Source: Calditrichia bacterium (lineage in GTDB: Bacteria > Calditrichota > Calditrichia > RBG-13-44-9). Taken from it: a stretch of DNA of 17,834 bases. The DNA is taken from NCBI GenBank assembly GCA_026991005.1, contig JALXCH010000355.1:1-17834 (forward strand). Direction: 5' to 3'. Of the stretch, positions 7,772 through 15,501 are shown one piece after another (the first letter of the stretch is position 1; each line of letters begins with the position of its first letter). The translations under genes and the position numbers were made by a program. Under the pieces are notes generated by a model, which did not search any database, had not been told where the DNA came from, and saw only the letters and a list, made by a program, of their open reading frames with translations.

Positions 7772-8353
7772 ATGGGTTTTGCAAAGATTTCCTTCTCCGG
7801 TGACCAAAAATACATTCAGCGCATTCGCGATAACGACCGTTCCGTACTGGGGGATTTGTTCACCCGCCACCGAAAGATGGTGTACAAATACATTACGCGT
7901 CAGGGAGGAACCGATGCGGACGCGGAAGATCTGTTGCTGGAAGCCATCATTTTGCTGTGGCAGAAGGTGCACCACGGAAAATTTCAGCTTTCTACCCGCT
8001 TAAACACCTTTTTAATGGCGGTGGTAAAGTACAAATGGAAAGTGGAAAGAAGCCAGCGGCGACTCCATCGCACCAGCAGGAAATCCGCCCACAGAACCGT
8101 GGAAGAATTGCTTTCGCCGGAATGGTTACCGAGTCTACAGGAGGTGGAATTGGTGCGGGAAGCACTGGAAGCAATCCCCCCGGTGTGCAGACAAATGCTG
8201 CTCCTGTACTACTTCGAAGGACGGAGTTTACGCAACATCACCCGGGCACTGCATTTTAGCTCCCCTCAGGCGGTGGAGGAGCGAATTAACCAATGCATGG
8301 ATCGTCTGGAAGAACAACTGAAAAACCTTCTGTTAGCAAATGGGGGCGAGTAA
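7772..8353 (+). CDS. ECF-type RNA polymerase sigma factor
   Basis: A 193-residue sigma70-family protein of the extracytoplasmic-function type. Region 2 spans about 24-92 (LGDLFTRHRKMVYKYI, AEDLLLEAIILLWQKV, LNTFLMAVVKYKW). Region 4 spans about 130-182 (EAIPPVCRQMLLLYYFEGRSLRNITRAL), with a helix-turn-helix. Regions 1 and 3 are absent, as expected. The frame is open upstream to 7616, but the extra 52 residues form a hydrophobic stretch without homology to sigma factors. The ATG at 7772 starts just before region 2 and is chosen, although its Shine-Dalgarno is weak. The next gene encodes a membrane zinc-finger anti-sigma with a 2-base gap, so the two form a sigma/anti-sigma pair. The inducing signal is unknown. 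Confidence 0.88.
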   Translation: MGFAKISFSGDQKYIQRIRDNDRSVLGDLFTRHRKMVYKYITRQGGTDADAEDLLLEAIILLWQKVHHGKFQLSTRLNTFLMAVVKYKWKVERSQRRLHRTSRKSAHRTVEELLSPEWLPSLQEVELVREALEAIPPVCRQMLLLYYFEGRSLRNITRALHFSSPQAVEERINQCMDRLEEQLKNLLLANGGE

Positions 8354-8355
8354 GG

Positions 8356-9330
8356 ATGACCTGCGAAGAAATTCAAAAAGAAAATTTACACGAAAAATTT
8401 TTATTTAATGAACTTCGTGGTGCCGTTCTGCGGGAATACCGCCAGCACATTTCCTCCTGCTCTCGTTGCCAGAAGGATTTACGCACCCAGCAACTGCTGG
8501 TACGCAGCCTGCAGGAAATCGGGATGGACAACATGAAGGAAGAAATTCGGCGCCAGATTTCCGATTTTGGCAGCGATTTTTACCGTCCCGGTTTTAACCG
8601 AAATACCCGGGTGCTTATTGTTGTAACCCTCCTGGTACTGGCAACCACCGCTATTTATTTTGGATTTTTCCATTCCTCCAAACCCCGCTACCGGAAAAAT
8701 CTGCGTCTGGAGAAATTTTTAAAGAGCTCCTCCGCTCCCAGCACCAGCGATTCGGTACTTGCACAATCCTCCCCCGTCCATTCCCGAAAGCTGGAAAAAG
8801 CGTTTCAATTACTTGAAAAAGAGAATACCTATTCCCCATCTACTTCATCGTTAACTTCATCGAAAATTCTTTTACAAAAGAAGAAAACAACTCGCAACAC
8901 TTCCAGTTCAACCGTCTCCAGATCCACGGAGGATCCGCATCTCTTTTCCTTTTTCCGTGCCGCCCGGGTGGCACTTCCCGGGAAAAATCCTTCCCAATCC
9001 AGCAACGGTTCTGCCCCGGTCCCACTGTACAAATTCAAATCGGGGAAACGGTACATTCTGGTCAATCTCCACCCTGCACAGGAGGCGCTCCCCTCTGCTC
9101 CTGATTCTTCTTTACCCCGGCGCTTTCCGGTGGAAATCTTACTCAAAGATTCCGCACTGGTAGTAATGGACTGGTTTGTGAACACTGCGTTGCAAACCCT
9201 CCCCCCGGAGCAACTGGCAATTTACCAACCGGACGACCATGCGCTCCTCGTCCGCATCAACGGAGAGAACCGATATCGAATTCCTTTAAACGAAAACCGC
9301 ACGGAAGCCATTTTACTGGAAAAAAATTAA
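8356..9330 (+). CDS. membrane-anchored zinc-finger anti-sigma factor
   Basis: A 324-residue putative anti-sigma factor for the adjacent ECF sigma. The N-terminal cytoplasmic part has the H-x3-C-x2-C zinc-finger signature (His31, Cys35, Cys38), with a further Cys3 that could complete the site. One membrane helix lies at about 84-104 (RVLIVVTLLVLATTAIYFGFF). The periplasmic part has a Ser/Thr-rich, low-complexity stretch (about 120-215), then a more ordered C-terminal region without a recognised domain. The frame extends upstream inside the sigma gene to 8293, but the ATG at 8356 directly after the sigma stop suits the zinc-finger start and indicates coupled translation. The long Ser-rich segment could be a stalk or a proteolytic target, which is inference. 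Confidence 0.78.
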   Translation: MTCEEIQKENLHEKFLFNELRGAVLREYRQHISSCSRCQKDLRTQQLLVRSLQEIGMDNMKEEIRRQISDFGSDFYRPGFNRNTRVLIVVTLLVLATTAIYFGFFHSSKPRYRKNLRLEKFLKSSSAPSTSDSVLAQSSPVHSRKLEKAFQLLEKENTYSPSTSSLTSSKILLQKKKTTRNTSSSTVSRSTEDPHLFSFFRAARVALPGKNPSQSSNGSAPVPLYKFKSGKRYILVNLHPAQEALPSAPDSSLPRRFPVEILLKDSALVVMDWFVNTALQTLPPEQLAIYQPDDHALLVRINGENRYRIPLNENRTEAILLEKN

Positions 9331-9364
9331 TTCGTTCACTTATTTACTTAATTTTCGAATCGAT

Positions 9365-10330
9365 ATGAAAAAAATTATGGTTCAAATTCTTTTACTTCTC
9401 CCTTTAACACTGGGATGGATTTTGAGTGGATGCGGTAGCCATGATTCTCCCCGGGAAAAAGCTTACATCGAATCGGTAAACCGCTGGCACGCCCAACGCA
9501 TCGCCCGGCTAAAACGGAAAGATAGCTGGTTAACCCTGGCGGGATTGTTCTGGTTGCAAGAAGGGGAAAATAGTTTTGGTGCCGCACAGGATAATCGCAT
9601 CCGCTTTCCTGCCGGTAAAGCAGATTCTCACATTGGGGTTTTGGTGCTCAAAGATAGCAGCGTCACCATCAGAGTATTTCCGGGGGTGGAGGTGACAGAT
9701 ACCCTGGGCAACCCGGTGCGGGAAGGCATTCTCCGGGACGATTCCCGGGGTAAGCCCACCATCCTAAAACACCGATCTTTATTGTTTTACATCATCAAAC
9801 GGGGCAAGCGGTTTGCCGTACGCCTGAAGGACACGGAACATCCCAATTTAAAGAAATTCACGGGAATCGAGCGCTTTCCCGTGGATCCCCGCTGGCGGGT
9901 GCGCGCGGTACTGAAACCGTTCCCCACGCCCCGCACGGTGCCCATTCCTACCGTACTGGGAACCATCGTCAACGAGCCAACCCCGGGAGTGCTGGAATTT
10001 ACCATCCGGAGGCAAAAGTACTATCTTACCCCGCTGGGCAAACCCGGGGATGCGGAATACTTCATTATTTTTGGAGACGAAACCAACGGGGAAGAAACCT
10101 ACGGCGCCGGGCGCTTTCTGGAGGTTCCCGCACCGGATTCCTCTGGAGTCACCTTCATCGATTTCAATAAAGCGTACAACCCGCCCTGTGCCTTTACGCC
10201 CTATGCCACCTGCCCCTTACCACCGGAAGAGAACGAGCTGCCCATCCGTGTGACCGCTGGAGAGAAGAACTACCACGGCGCCTCCCACCATTCCTCAACC
10301 CTGCAAAAGAAAAGGAGACCGACAGAATGA
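9365..10330 (+). CDS. DUF1684 family lipoprotein
   Basis: A 321-residue lipoprotein of the DUF1684 family, function unknown. The signal peptide ends in the lipobox LSGC with the lipidated Cys at residue 23. Family blocks visible are WLTLAGLFWLQEGENSFG (55-72), a central FTGIERFPVDPRWRVRA, and a C-terminal GRFLEVPAPDSSGVTFIDFNKAYNPPCAF followed by YATCPLPPEENELPI and AGEKNY. The leader is AT-rich without a Shine-Dalgarno. It begins 34 bases after the anti-sigma gene and overlaps the EVE gene by 4 bases, so it may belong to the sigma regulon operon. Confidence 0.9.
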   Translation: MKKIMVQILLLLPLTLGWILSGCGSHDSPREKAYIESVNRWHAQRIARLKRKDSWLTLAGLFWLQEGENSFGAAQDNRIRFPAGKADSHIGVLVLKDSSVTIRVFPGVEVTDTLGNPVREGILRDDSRGKPTILKHRSLLFYIIKRGKRFAVRLKDTEHPNLKKFTGIERFPVDPRWRVRAVLKPFPTPRTVPIPTVLGTIVNEPTPGVLEFTIRRQKYYLTPLGKPGDAEYFIIFGDETNGEETYGAGRFLEVPAPDSSGVTFIDFNKAYNPPCAFTPYATCPLPPEENELPIRVTAGEKNYHGASHHSSTLQKKRRPTE

Positions 10331-10803
10331 ATTACTGGTTGATGAAAACAGATCCGGACACTTACAGCTGGGAAGACCTCAAACGCCAGCCCGAACGTAC
10401 AGACTACTGGGACGGGGTGCGGAATTACCAGGCCCGCAACCTGATGAAGCAGATGCAGGTAGGGGATCTGGCGCTGTTTTACCACAGTGTGGTCAAACCG
10501 CAAATTATTCCGGGGATTGTGCGCATTGTGCGGGCGGCGTATCCGGATCCCACCCAGTTCGATGCCACCAGCCCTTACTTCGATCCCAAAAGCAGTCCGG
10601 AAAATCCCCGCTGGGTAGCAGTGGATGTGCAGTGGGTACAGGATTTTCTTCCACCCATCACCCGCGAGGAACTCAAAGCCATTCCCGAGCTGGAGGAGAT
10701 GGTTTTGTTCAAAAATTCCCGCCTCTCCATTCAACCGGTCACTCCGGCGCAGTGGGAGCTCATTCTCTCGCTACGAACTCTTCATTCGCAAAGTAAACCG
10801 TAA
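10327..10803 (+). CDS. EVE domain-containing protein
   Basis: A 158-residue single EVE domain (PUA-like fold, formerly DUF55). The family signatures are YWLMKTDPDTYSWEDL (3-18), DYWDGVRNYQARN (26-38) and MQVGDLALFYHS (43-54), with conserved Trp28 and a C-terminal LF.NSRLSIQPV block. EVE domains are thought to recognise modified bases in DNA or RNA. It could bind a modified nucleotide here, but no modification enzyme is adjacent; the methyltransferases are 2 kb away across cinA and thpR. The ATG overlaps the stop of the DUF1684 gene by 4 bases, indicating translational coupling. Confidence 0.92.
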   Translation: MNYWLMKTDPDTYSWEDLKRQPERTDYWDGVRNYQARNLMKQMQVGDLALFYHSVVKPQIIPGIVRIVRAAYPDPTQFDATSPYFDPKSSPENPRWVAVDVQWVQDFLPPITREELKAIPELEEMVLFKNSRLSIQPVTPAQWELILSLRTLHSQSKP

Positions 10804-10860
10804 AGATGACCACGTAGGAAACCACATCCGACGCGTCCCTTCCCCTTTTAGAAATTACAA

Positions 10861-10888
10861 TTCCCTTTTCCGAGGGAAATTCCCTATA
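10861..10888 (+). promoter_or_regulatory. overlapping palindromes upstream of cinA
   Basis: TTCCCT (10861-10866) pairs with AGGGAA (10873-10878), and the same GGGAA also pairs with the following TTCCC to form GGGAA-A-TTCCC. The two foldings are mutually exclusive. The site lies between the EVE stop and the cinA ribosome binding site and could be a weak terminator or an operator. There is no proper T-run after it. Confidence 0.25.
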
Positions 10889-10923
10889 TTTCCATCTGTC
10901 TAAAAAGACAAGGTGGAAAAACC

Positions 10924-12171
10924 ATGAAAGCGGAAATTATTTCCATTGGAAATGAATTACTTAGCGGAAGAACCGTTAACACCAACGCCACGTACATCGC
11001 TCAGAAGCTGGTGGAAATTGGCATTTCAGTGGGATGGGTGCAAACCATTGCCGATGCCGCCGAGGCCATCCGGGAGGCACTGGATACCGCCCTGCGGCGT
11101 GCAGACGTGGTGCTGCTCACCGGCGGGCTGGGGCCCACCCACGACGACATCACCAAAAAGGTGATTGCAGAATATTTCGGCAGCAAGCTGGTAATGAATG
11201 AAGAGATTCTGCGGGATGTGGAGGAAAAATTCCGCCGCAGGGGAATTCCCATGCCGGAGATTAATCGAGAGCAGGCGCTGGTGCCCGACAAAGCCGAGCT
11301 GATGCCCAATCCTGTGGGAACCGCTCCGGGAATGATTTTCCGCCACGATGGGAAACTGGTGTTTGTGATGCCGGGAGTGCCCCGGGAAATGAAATCCATG
11401 ATGGAAAGTAGTGTGATTCCCCGCCTGCAATCGGAATGTGAAGCCTGTCGCATCCGGGTGAATCTGTTCCGCACCACCGGGATTCCCGAATCGGTGATTT
11501 ATGAGAAGATTGAATCCGAACTGAAGCGCTTTTCCTCTTACGAGATTGCCTTCCTCCCCGCTTACACCGGCGTGGACATCCGTGTGATTCGCAAGGGTGC
11601 AGACATTAAAGACGAAGCCCGTTTCCAGGAATTCCAGCAGATGCTGCAAAAACATATTGGGGATTACATTTACACCTCCGATCAACGCAATCTGGAAGCT
11701 GTGGTGGGCGATTTGCTCAAGGAACGTGGCTGGACCATCTCCGTGGCCGAGAGCCTGACCGGCGGGCTGGTGCAGGATAAAATCACCAATGTCTCCGGGA
11801 GTTCCGCCTACTTTATGGGAGGCATAGTAGCTTACAGCAACGAGGCGAAAATGCAATTTCTGAAGGTGAAAGAAGCATCGCTGAAACAATACGGAGCCGT
11901 AAGCGATGTGGTGGCACGAGAGATGGCATCCGGCGTGCGGGAAGCGTTCGGGACGACCATTGCGGTTTCCACCACGGGCATTGCCGGACCTACCGGAGCC
12001 ACACCCACCAAACCGGTGGGGCTGATGTTCGTCGGGCTGGCTACCGCCGATTTAGTGGTAGCACGGAAATTCCAGTTTGGGAACGACCGATTGATTAACA
12101 AACAACGGTCTGCCCAGGCCGCACTGGAGATGGTGCGCCGCGGCATTCTGGGTTTACCTCTGGATGAATAA
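10924..12171 (+). CDS. cinA: CinA: nicotinamide-nucleotide amidase / competence-damage protein
   Basis: A 415-residue full-length CinA. The N-terminal molybdopterin-binding-like (MoCF) domain has IISIGNELLSGRTVNTNATYIA (5-26) and LLTGGLGPTHDDIT (64-77). The C-terminal amidase domain has SVAESLTGG (273-281), a middle SGSSAYFMGGIVAYSNEAK block, and TTGIAGPTGATPTKPVGLMFVG. It probably recycles pyridine nucleotides by deamidating NMN, with ADP-ribose pyrophosphatase activity known in some homologues. AGGTGG lies 7 bases before the ATG. It leads the cinA-thpR pair, which in many bacteria runs straight into recA. Confidence 0.95.
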   Translation: MKAEIISIGNELLSGRTVNTNATYIAQKLVEIGISVGWVQTIADAAEAIREALDTALRRADVVLLTGGLGPTHDDITKKVIAEYFGSKLVMNEEILRDVEEKFRRRGIPMPEINREQALVPDKAELMPNPVGTAPGMIFRHDGKLVFVMPGVPREMKSMMESSVIPRLQSECEACRIRVNLFRTTGIPESVIYEKIESELKRFSSYEIAFLPAYTGVDIRVIRKGADIKDEARFQEFQQMLQKHIGDYIYTSDQRNLEAVVGDLLKERGWTISVAESLTGGLVQDKITNVSGSSAYFMGGIVAYSNEAKMQFLKVKEASLKQYGAVSDVVAREMASGVREAFGTTIAVSTTGIAGPTGATPTKPVGLMFVGLATADLVVARKFQFGNDRLINKQRSAQAALEMVRRGILGLPLDE

Positions 12172-12181
12172 GGGAGAAATC

Positions 12182-12769
12182 ATGGAAACCATCCGGACTT
12201 TTATTGCCGTTCCTTTACCCGAAGCGGTTATCACCTATCTGGGGCAGCTTATTGAACACTTGCGGCAGGCGGCTCCGGAAGTGAAATGGGTAAAACCGGC
12301 CAGCATCCATTTAACTCTGAAATTTCTGGGCAATCTGAAACCGGATGAGCTGGAGCGGGTATTCCGGGGGATGGTAACCCTGTTTCGGCAGCCTCCGTCG
12401 CAATTTGAGGTTCAAACCGGCATCATCGGCGCCTTTCCCAACTTCCGGCGTCCCCGGGTGTTGTGGGTTGGTTTACAGGGGGAAAATCTTCACCAATTGC
12501 AGGAGCTCCAGCACCGGGTGGAAGAAGCTATGGCGGAGCAGGGTTTTCCCCGGGAAGATCGTTCCTTCTCCCCGCACCTGACGCTGGGGCGTATTAAATT
12601 CCTGAAGCACCAGGAGGCGTTGCAGCAAGCCATCCGGGATTGGCCGATAAAACATCTTCCGTTTCCCGTTCCGGTGGTGCAGGTGATGCGCAGCGAACTG
12701 AAACCGGGTGGGGCGGTGTATTCGGTGCAGAAAGAATTTATTCTAAGAAGAAAATTAAATAATCAATAA
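12182..12769 (+). CDS. thpR: RNA 2',3'-cyclic phosphodiesterase (LigT/ThpR, 2H family)
   Basis: A 195-residue member of the 2H phosphoesterase superfamily. Both catalytic HxTx motifs are present: HLTL at 43-46 and HLTL at 132-135, and the chain starts with the typical RTFIAVPLP. Family members hydrolyse 2',3'-cyclic phosphates at RNA ends and can ligate tRNA half-molecules in vitro. An in-frame ATG at 12164 overlaps the end of cinA, but the ATG at 12182 has GGGAG at ideal spacing and starts right before the conserved strand, so it is preferred. It follows cinA by 10 bases and is the last gene before the AT-rich island. Confidence 0.93.
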   Translation: METIRTFIAVPLPEAVITYLGQLIEHLRQAAPEVKWVKPASIHLTLKFLGNLKPDELERVFRGMVTLFRQPPSQFEVQTGIIGAFPNFRRPRVLWVGLQGENLHQLQELQHRVEEAMAEQGFPREDRSFSPHLTLGRIKFLKHQEALQQAIRDWPIKHLPFPVPVVQVMRSELKPGGAVYSVQKEFILRRKLNNQ

Positions 12770-12873
12770 GTAAAATTAATTAGCAGAATAAAAAATAAAT
12801 TTAAAATAAGTTTTTATATTTTTTACAAAGTTAATTTATTAAATTTTATACAGCCAAAATTAATTTAATAAAA

Positions 12874-13731
12874 ATGAATGCCTATTTTAGTGAAATTGGA
12901 ATAAGAATTTATTTAGGAGATGCAATAGAAATATTAAATCGATTACCCGAAAAAAGTATTAATTTAATTTTTGCTGATCCACCTTACAATTTATCTAACG
13001 ATGGATTCACCTGTCATGCAGGAAAACGAGTTAGTGTAAACAAGGGAGAATGGGATAGAAGCAAAGGAATTGAAGAAGATTACAGATTCCATTATCAATG
13101 GATTGAAGCTTGTAAAAGAGTATTAAAACCCGACGGGACAATATGGATCTCCGGGACATATCATTCCATTTATGCCTGTGGTTTTGCTCTTCAACAACAG
13201 GGTTGGCATATAATAAATGATATTTGTTGGTATAAACCAAATGCCTCGCCTAACTTATCGTGCAGGATGTTTACTGCAAGTCACGAAACGCTTATATGGG
13301 CAAAAAAAAACAAAAAAGCAAAACACACATTTAATTACGAAATAATGAAAAATGGACAATGGAATGATGATTTTCTTAAAAAACCGAATAAACAAATGAG
13401 AAGTGTTTGGGCAATTAGTGCACCCAAAAATAAAGAGAAAAAATATGGTAAACATCCTACCCAAAAACCTGAAGAATTATTAAAGAGAATTATCTTATCA
13501 TCAAGCAAAGAAGGAGATATTATTCTAGATCCTTTCTGTGGAAGCGGAACAACTGGTGTTGTAGCAATTCGATATAATAGAAAATTTGTTGGAATAGATT
13601 CAGAAAAAAAATATTTAGACGATTTAACGATACCTCGATTAAAAGATGAACTTTCTTTAAAATCACAAGATAGTTTTTTATATACAACACGCGTTCATGA
13701 GTCTAAAACAGAATACAATTTATTACCTTGA
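12874..13731 (+). CDS. adenine DNA methyltransferase, DpnA-like (beta class, predicted GATC)
   Basis: A 285-residue N6-adenine methyltransferase. The order is motif IV first (ADPPYN, 34-39), then a target-recognition middle, then HPTQKP (194-199) and the SAM-binding motif I DPFCGSGTT (219-227), which is the beta-class arrangement. The segment after motif IV (GKRVSVNKGEWD, 50-61), WISGTYHSIY and SPNLSCRMFTASHETLIWA closely recall the DpnA/M2.DpnII proteins, which methylate GATC, also in single-stranded DNA. The target is therefore inferred as GATC. There is no Shine-Dalgarno; the leader is almost pure A/T. The base composition is far below the flanking genes, pointing to transfer. The stop overlaps the upstream-most start of the MutH-like nuclease gene. 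Confidence 0.88.
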   Translation: MNAYFSEIGIRIYLGDAIEILNRLPEKSINLIFADPPYNLSNDGFTCHAGKRVSVNKGEWDRSKGIEEDYRFHYQWIEACKRVLKPDGTIWISGTYHSIYACGFALQQQGWHIINDICWYKPNASPNLSCRMFTASHETLIWAKKNKKAKHTFNYEIMKNGQWNDDFLKKPNKQMRSVWAISAPKNKEKKYGKHPTQKPEELLKRIILSSSKEGDIILDPFCGSGTTGVVAIRYNRKFVGIDSEKKYLDDLTIPRLKDELSLKSQDSFLYTTRVHESKTEYNLLP

Positions 13732-13742
13732 AGAAAATTATC

Positions 13743-14345
13743 ATGGAAAGAAAAGAAGCAATCGAAAAATTACGAGAATTAATAGGAAAAGAGTTACACC
13801 AATTAGCCCAGGAACTAAATGTTACCATATATAAACATGGTAAAATTAACAAAGGTTGGGTAGGCCATGTTTTTGAAAGATATTTACAAATTCCTTTAAA
13901 TTCAGCTCAGTCTCCGAATTTTGGATCCTGGGAATTGAAATCCATCCCATTAAAATTTAAAAAAGACGGTACTTTCACATTTAAAGAAACTATGGCAATA
14001 ACTATGATTGATCCAATACATGTTCTTCAAAAAGAATTCGAAGATAGTCATTTACTGGCAAAACTAAGAAAAATAGTTGTTGTTGCAAGGATTGTAGGCG
14101 ATACCGTTGATGATCCAAGTTATGTACACTCTGTGGTTGAGATTAATCTTGAAGGGGAAATCTATAATATTGTTAAAGCCGACTATGATTTAATTAGAGC
14201 AGTAATCAGAGAAAAGGGATTTGATTACTTATCAGGTAAAATGGGTTATTACATTCAACCCAGAACAAAAGGACCCGGACATGGTTCTAAATCAAGAGCT
14301 TTTTATGCAAGAACTCGTTTCCTGAAATTATTTATTAAAATTTAA
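13743..14345 (+). CDS. MutH/Sau3AI-family restriction endonuclease (possibly inactive)
   Basis: A 200-residue single-domain nuclease of the MutH family. It aligns by eye with E. coli MutH along its length: an N-terminal helix pair, INKGWVGHVFERYL (35-48, Glu45 matching the MutH catalytic Glu56), then SPNFGSWELKSIP (57-69) matching the D-F...V-E-L-K-T-I-P active-site strand, and a C-terminal SRAFYARTRF block matching PRGFY. Glu64 and Lys66 are present, but Asn59 occupies the position of catalytic Asp70, so activity is doubtful. MutH and Sau3AI both act at GATC, agreeing with the DpnA-like gene just upstream. A TTG at 13728, overlapping the methyltransferase stop, is an alternative start. As it sits beside a methyltransferase, restriction rather than mismatch repair is the likely role. 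Confidence 0.82.
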   Translation: MERKEAIEKLRELIGKELHQLAQELNVTIYKHGKINKGWVGHVFERYLQIPLNSAQSPNFGSWELKSIPLKFKKDGTFTFKETMAITMIDPIHVLQKEFEDSHLLAKLRKIVVVARIVGDTVDDPSYVHSVVEINLEGEIYNIVKADYDLIRAVIREKGFDYLSGKMGYYIQPRTKGPGHGSKSRAFYARTRFLKLFIKI

Positions 14346-14384
14346 ATATACAGTATTGGCCAATTAAAAAAACAACAAAGGAAA

Positions 14385-15335
14385 ATGGGCAAAATAAAAT
14401 TAGCATCTGAATTTGATCCTCAGGCAGATTTCGTTCTGTTTAATGGGAATGTATTGAATTTATTTCAGCAGATGCCGGATAAATTTGTGAAGCTTGTGGT
14501 CACATCTCCACCGTACAACATAGGTAAACCTTACGAAGAAAAGCTGGATATGGAAGAATATGTGGCGCAGCAGGAAGAAATTATTCGGGAAAGTGTTCGA
14601 GTATTGCGCGATGATGGAAGCATCTGCTGGCAAGTAGGAAATCATGTAAACAATGGAGAAATCATTCCACTGGATATTTTACTCTATCCAATATTTAAAA
14701 AATTAGGCTTACATTTGCGGAATCGCATTGTCTGGCATTTTGGTCACGGTTTGCATGCATCTAAACGATTTTCTGGACGGTACGAAGTTATTTTGTGGTT
14801 TACAAAAACCAATCACTACACATTTAACCTGGATGCGGTAAGGGTACCTCAAAAATACCCGCAGAAAAAGCATTTTAAAGGGCCTAAAAAAGGACAGCTT
14901 TCGGGACACCCTTTAGGGAAAAATCCTTCCGACGTATGGGAGATTCCTAACGTAAAATCAAATCACGTAGAAAAAACCATACACCCCTGTCAATTCCCAA
15001 TAGAATTGATTGAGCGGTTAGTCTTAGCCTTAACCAACAAAGGAGATTGGGTGTTCGATCCGTTTATTGGTGTGGGTTCTACAGCCATCGCTGCCTTAAT
15101 GCACGGGCGCAAAGCCATTGGTGCAGAGATTGTTCCGGATTATGTAACTGTCGCTCGGGAACGAATTGCGTTAGCTGAGAAAGGACTTTTACGCATTCGT
15201 CCCATGGAACGTTCAGTATACGATCCCAATTCTCCCCAGAAATATGTTCCTCCTAAAACGGTCAGGATAAACCCAACGGGGGAACAATTGGATTTTCTTT
15301 TCGAAAACGAAACTAATTTGCTAGAAGAAAATTAA
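14385..15335 (+). CDS. second site-specific DNA methyltransferase (beta class, adenine or N4-cytosine)
   Basis: A 316-residue DNA methyltransferase with motif IV TSPPYNIGKPY (40-50), SICWQVGNHVNNGEIIPLDI (79-98), HGLHASKRFSGRYEVILWFTK (121-141), HPCQFP (200-205) and motif I DPFIGVGST (225-233). The beta-class motif order is clear. The SPPY form of motif IV occurs in both N4-cytosine and N6-adenine enzymes, so the base is uncertain and the target unknown. It belongs to a widespread group often found as solitary methyltransferases. AAAGGA lies just before the ATG, 39 bases after the nuclease gene. Its base composition, especially in the 3' half, is closer to the host genes than that of the two genes before it, so it may have arrived separately. 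Confidence 0.88.
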   Translation: MGKIKLASEFDPQADFVLFNGNVLNLFQQMPDKFVKLVVTSPPYNIGKPYEEKLDMEEYVAQQEEIIRESVRVLRDDGSICWQVGNHVNNGEIIPLDILLYPIFKKLGLHLRNRIVWHFGHGLHASKRFSGRYEVILWFTKTNHYTFNLDAVRVPQKYPQKKHFKGPKKGQLSGHPLGKNPSDVWEIPNVKSNHVEKTIHPCQFPIELIERLVLALTNKGDWVFDPFIGVGSTAIAALMHGRKAIGAEIVPDYVTVARERIALAEKGLLRIRPMERSVYDPNSPQKYVPPKTVRINPTGEQLDFLFENETNLLEEN

Positions 15336-15361
15336 CAAATTATGGTATATTTTAAGCGGGT

Positions 15362-15391
15362 TTTACAATCTTTTTCTTTATCTTTAATAAT
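15362..15391 (+). promoter_or_regulatory. possible sigma70-like promoter for recA
   Basis: TTTACA (15362-15367) and AATAAT (15386-15391) lie 18 bases apart, each 5/6 to consensus. The nearby TATATTTG (15396-15403) fits the TAnnTTTG -7 element of Bacteroidetes, but no matching -33 element is present. No LexA-type box (CTGT-N8-ACAG or GAAC-N4-GTTC) was found in 15336-15522. Confidence 0.3.
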
Positions 15392-15475
15392 AGTGTATAT
15401 TTGAACAGTTTTAATTACAACATGAACATTAAATTAAAAGATAAAAACCATAAAAAGGTTTATTTTTAAATAATA

Positions 15476-15501
15476 ATTCGTGTTCATTCGTGTTATTCGT
15501 G
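15476..15501 (+). repeat. triple ATTCGTG direct repeat in the recA leader
   Basis: Three perfect copies of ATTCGTG at 15476-15482, 15486-15492 and 15495-15501, with starts 10 and 9 bases apart, roughly one helical turn. They end 21 bases before the recA start. They could be an operator for a repressor or activator of recA, or a fragment of a dispersed repeat. Confidence 0.5.

Noticed and set aside
11001..11889. Long minus-strand open frames opposite cinA (also opposite recA at 15562-16383)
   Set aside because: Antisense shadows of strongly conserved genes, with no family resemblance and compositional bias explained by codon structure.
15396..15403. Bacteroidetes-type -7 element TATATTTG upstream of recA
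   Set aside because: No matching -33 TTG element at the right distance; kept only as a comment on the promoter entry.
15444..15467. AAACC/GGTTT hairpin followed by T-run upstream of recA as a terminator
   Set aside because: The stem is only 5 bp, AT-rich, and would lie downstream of the likely recA promoter; too weak to call.
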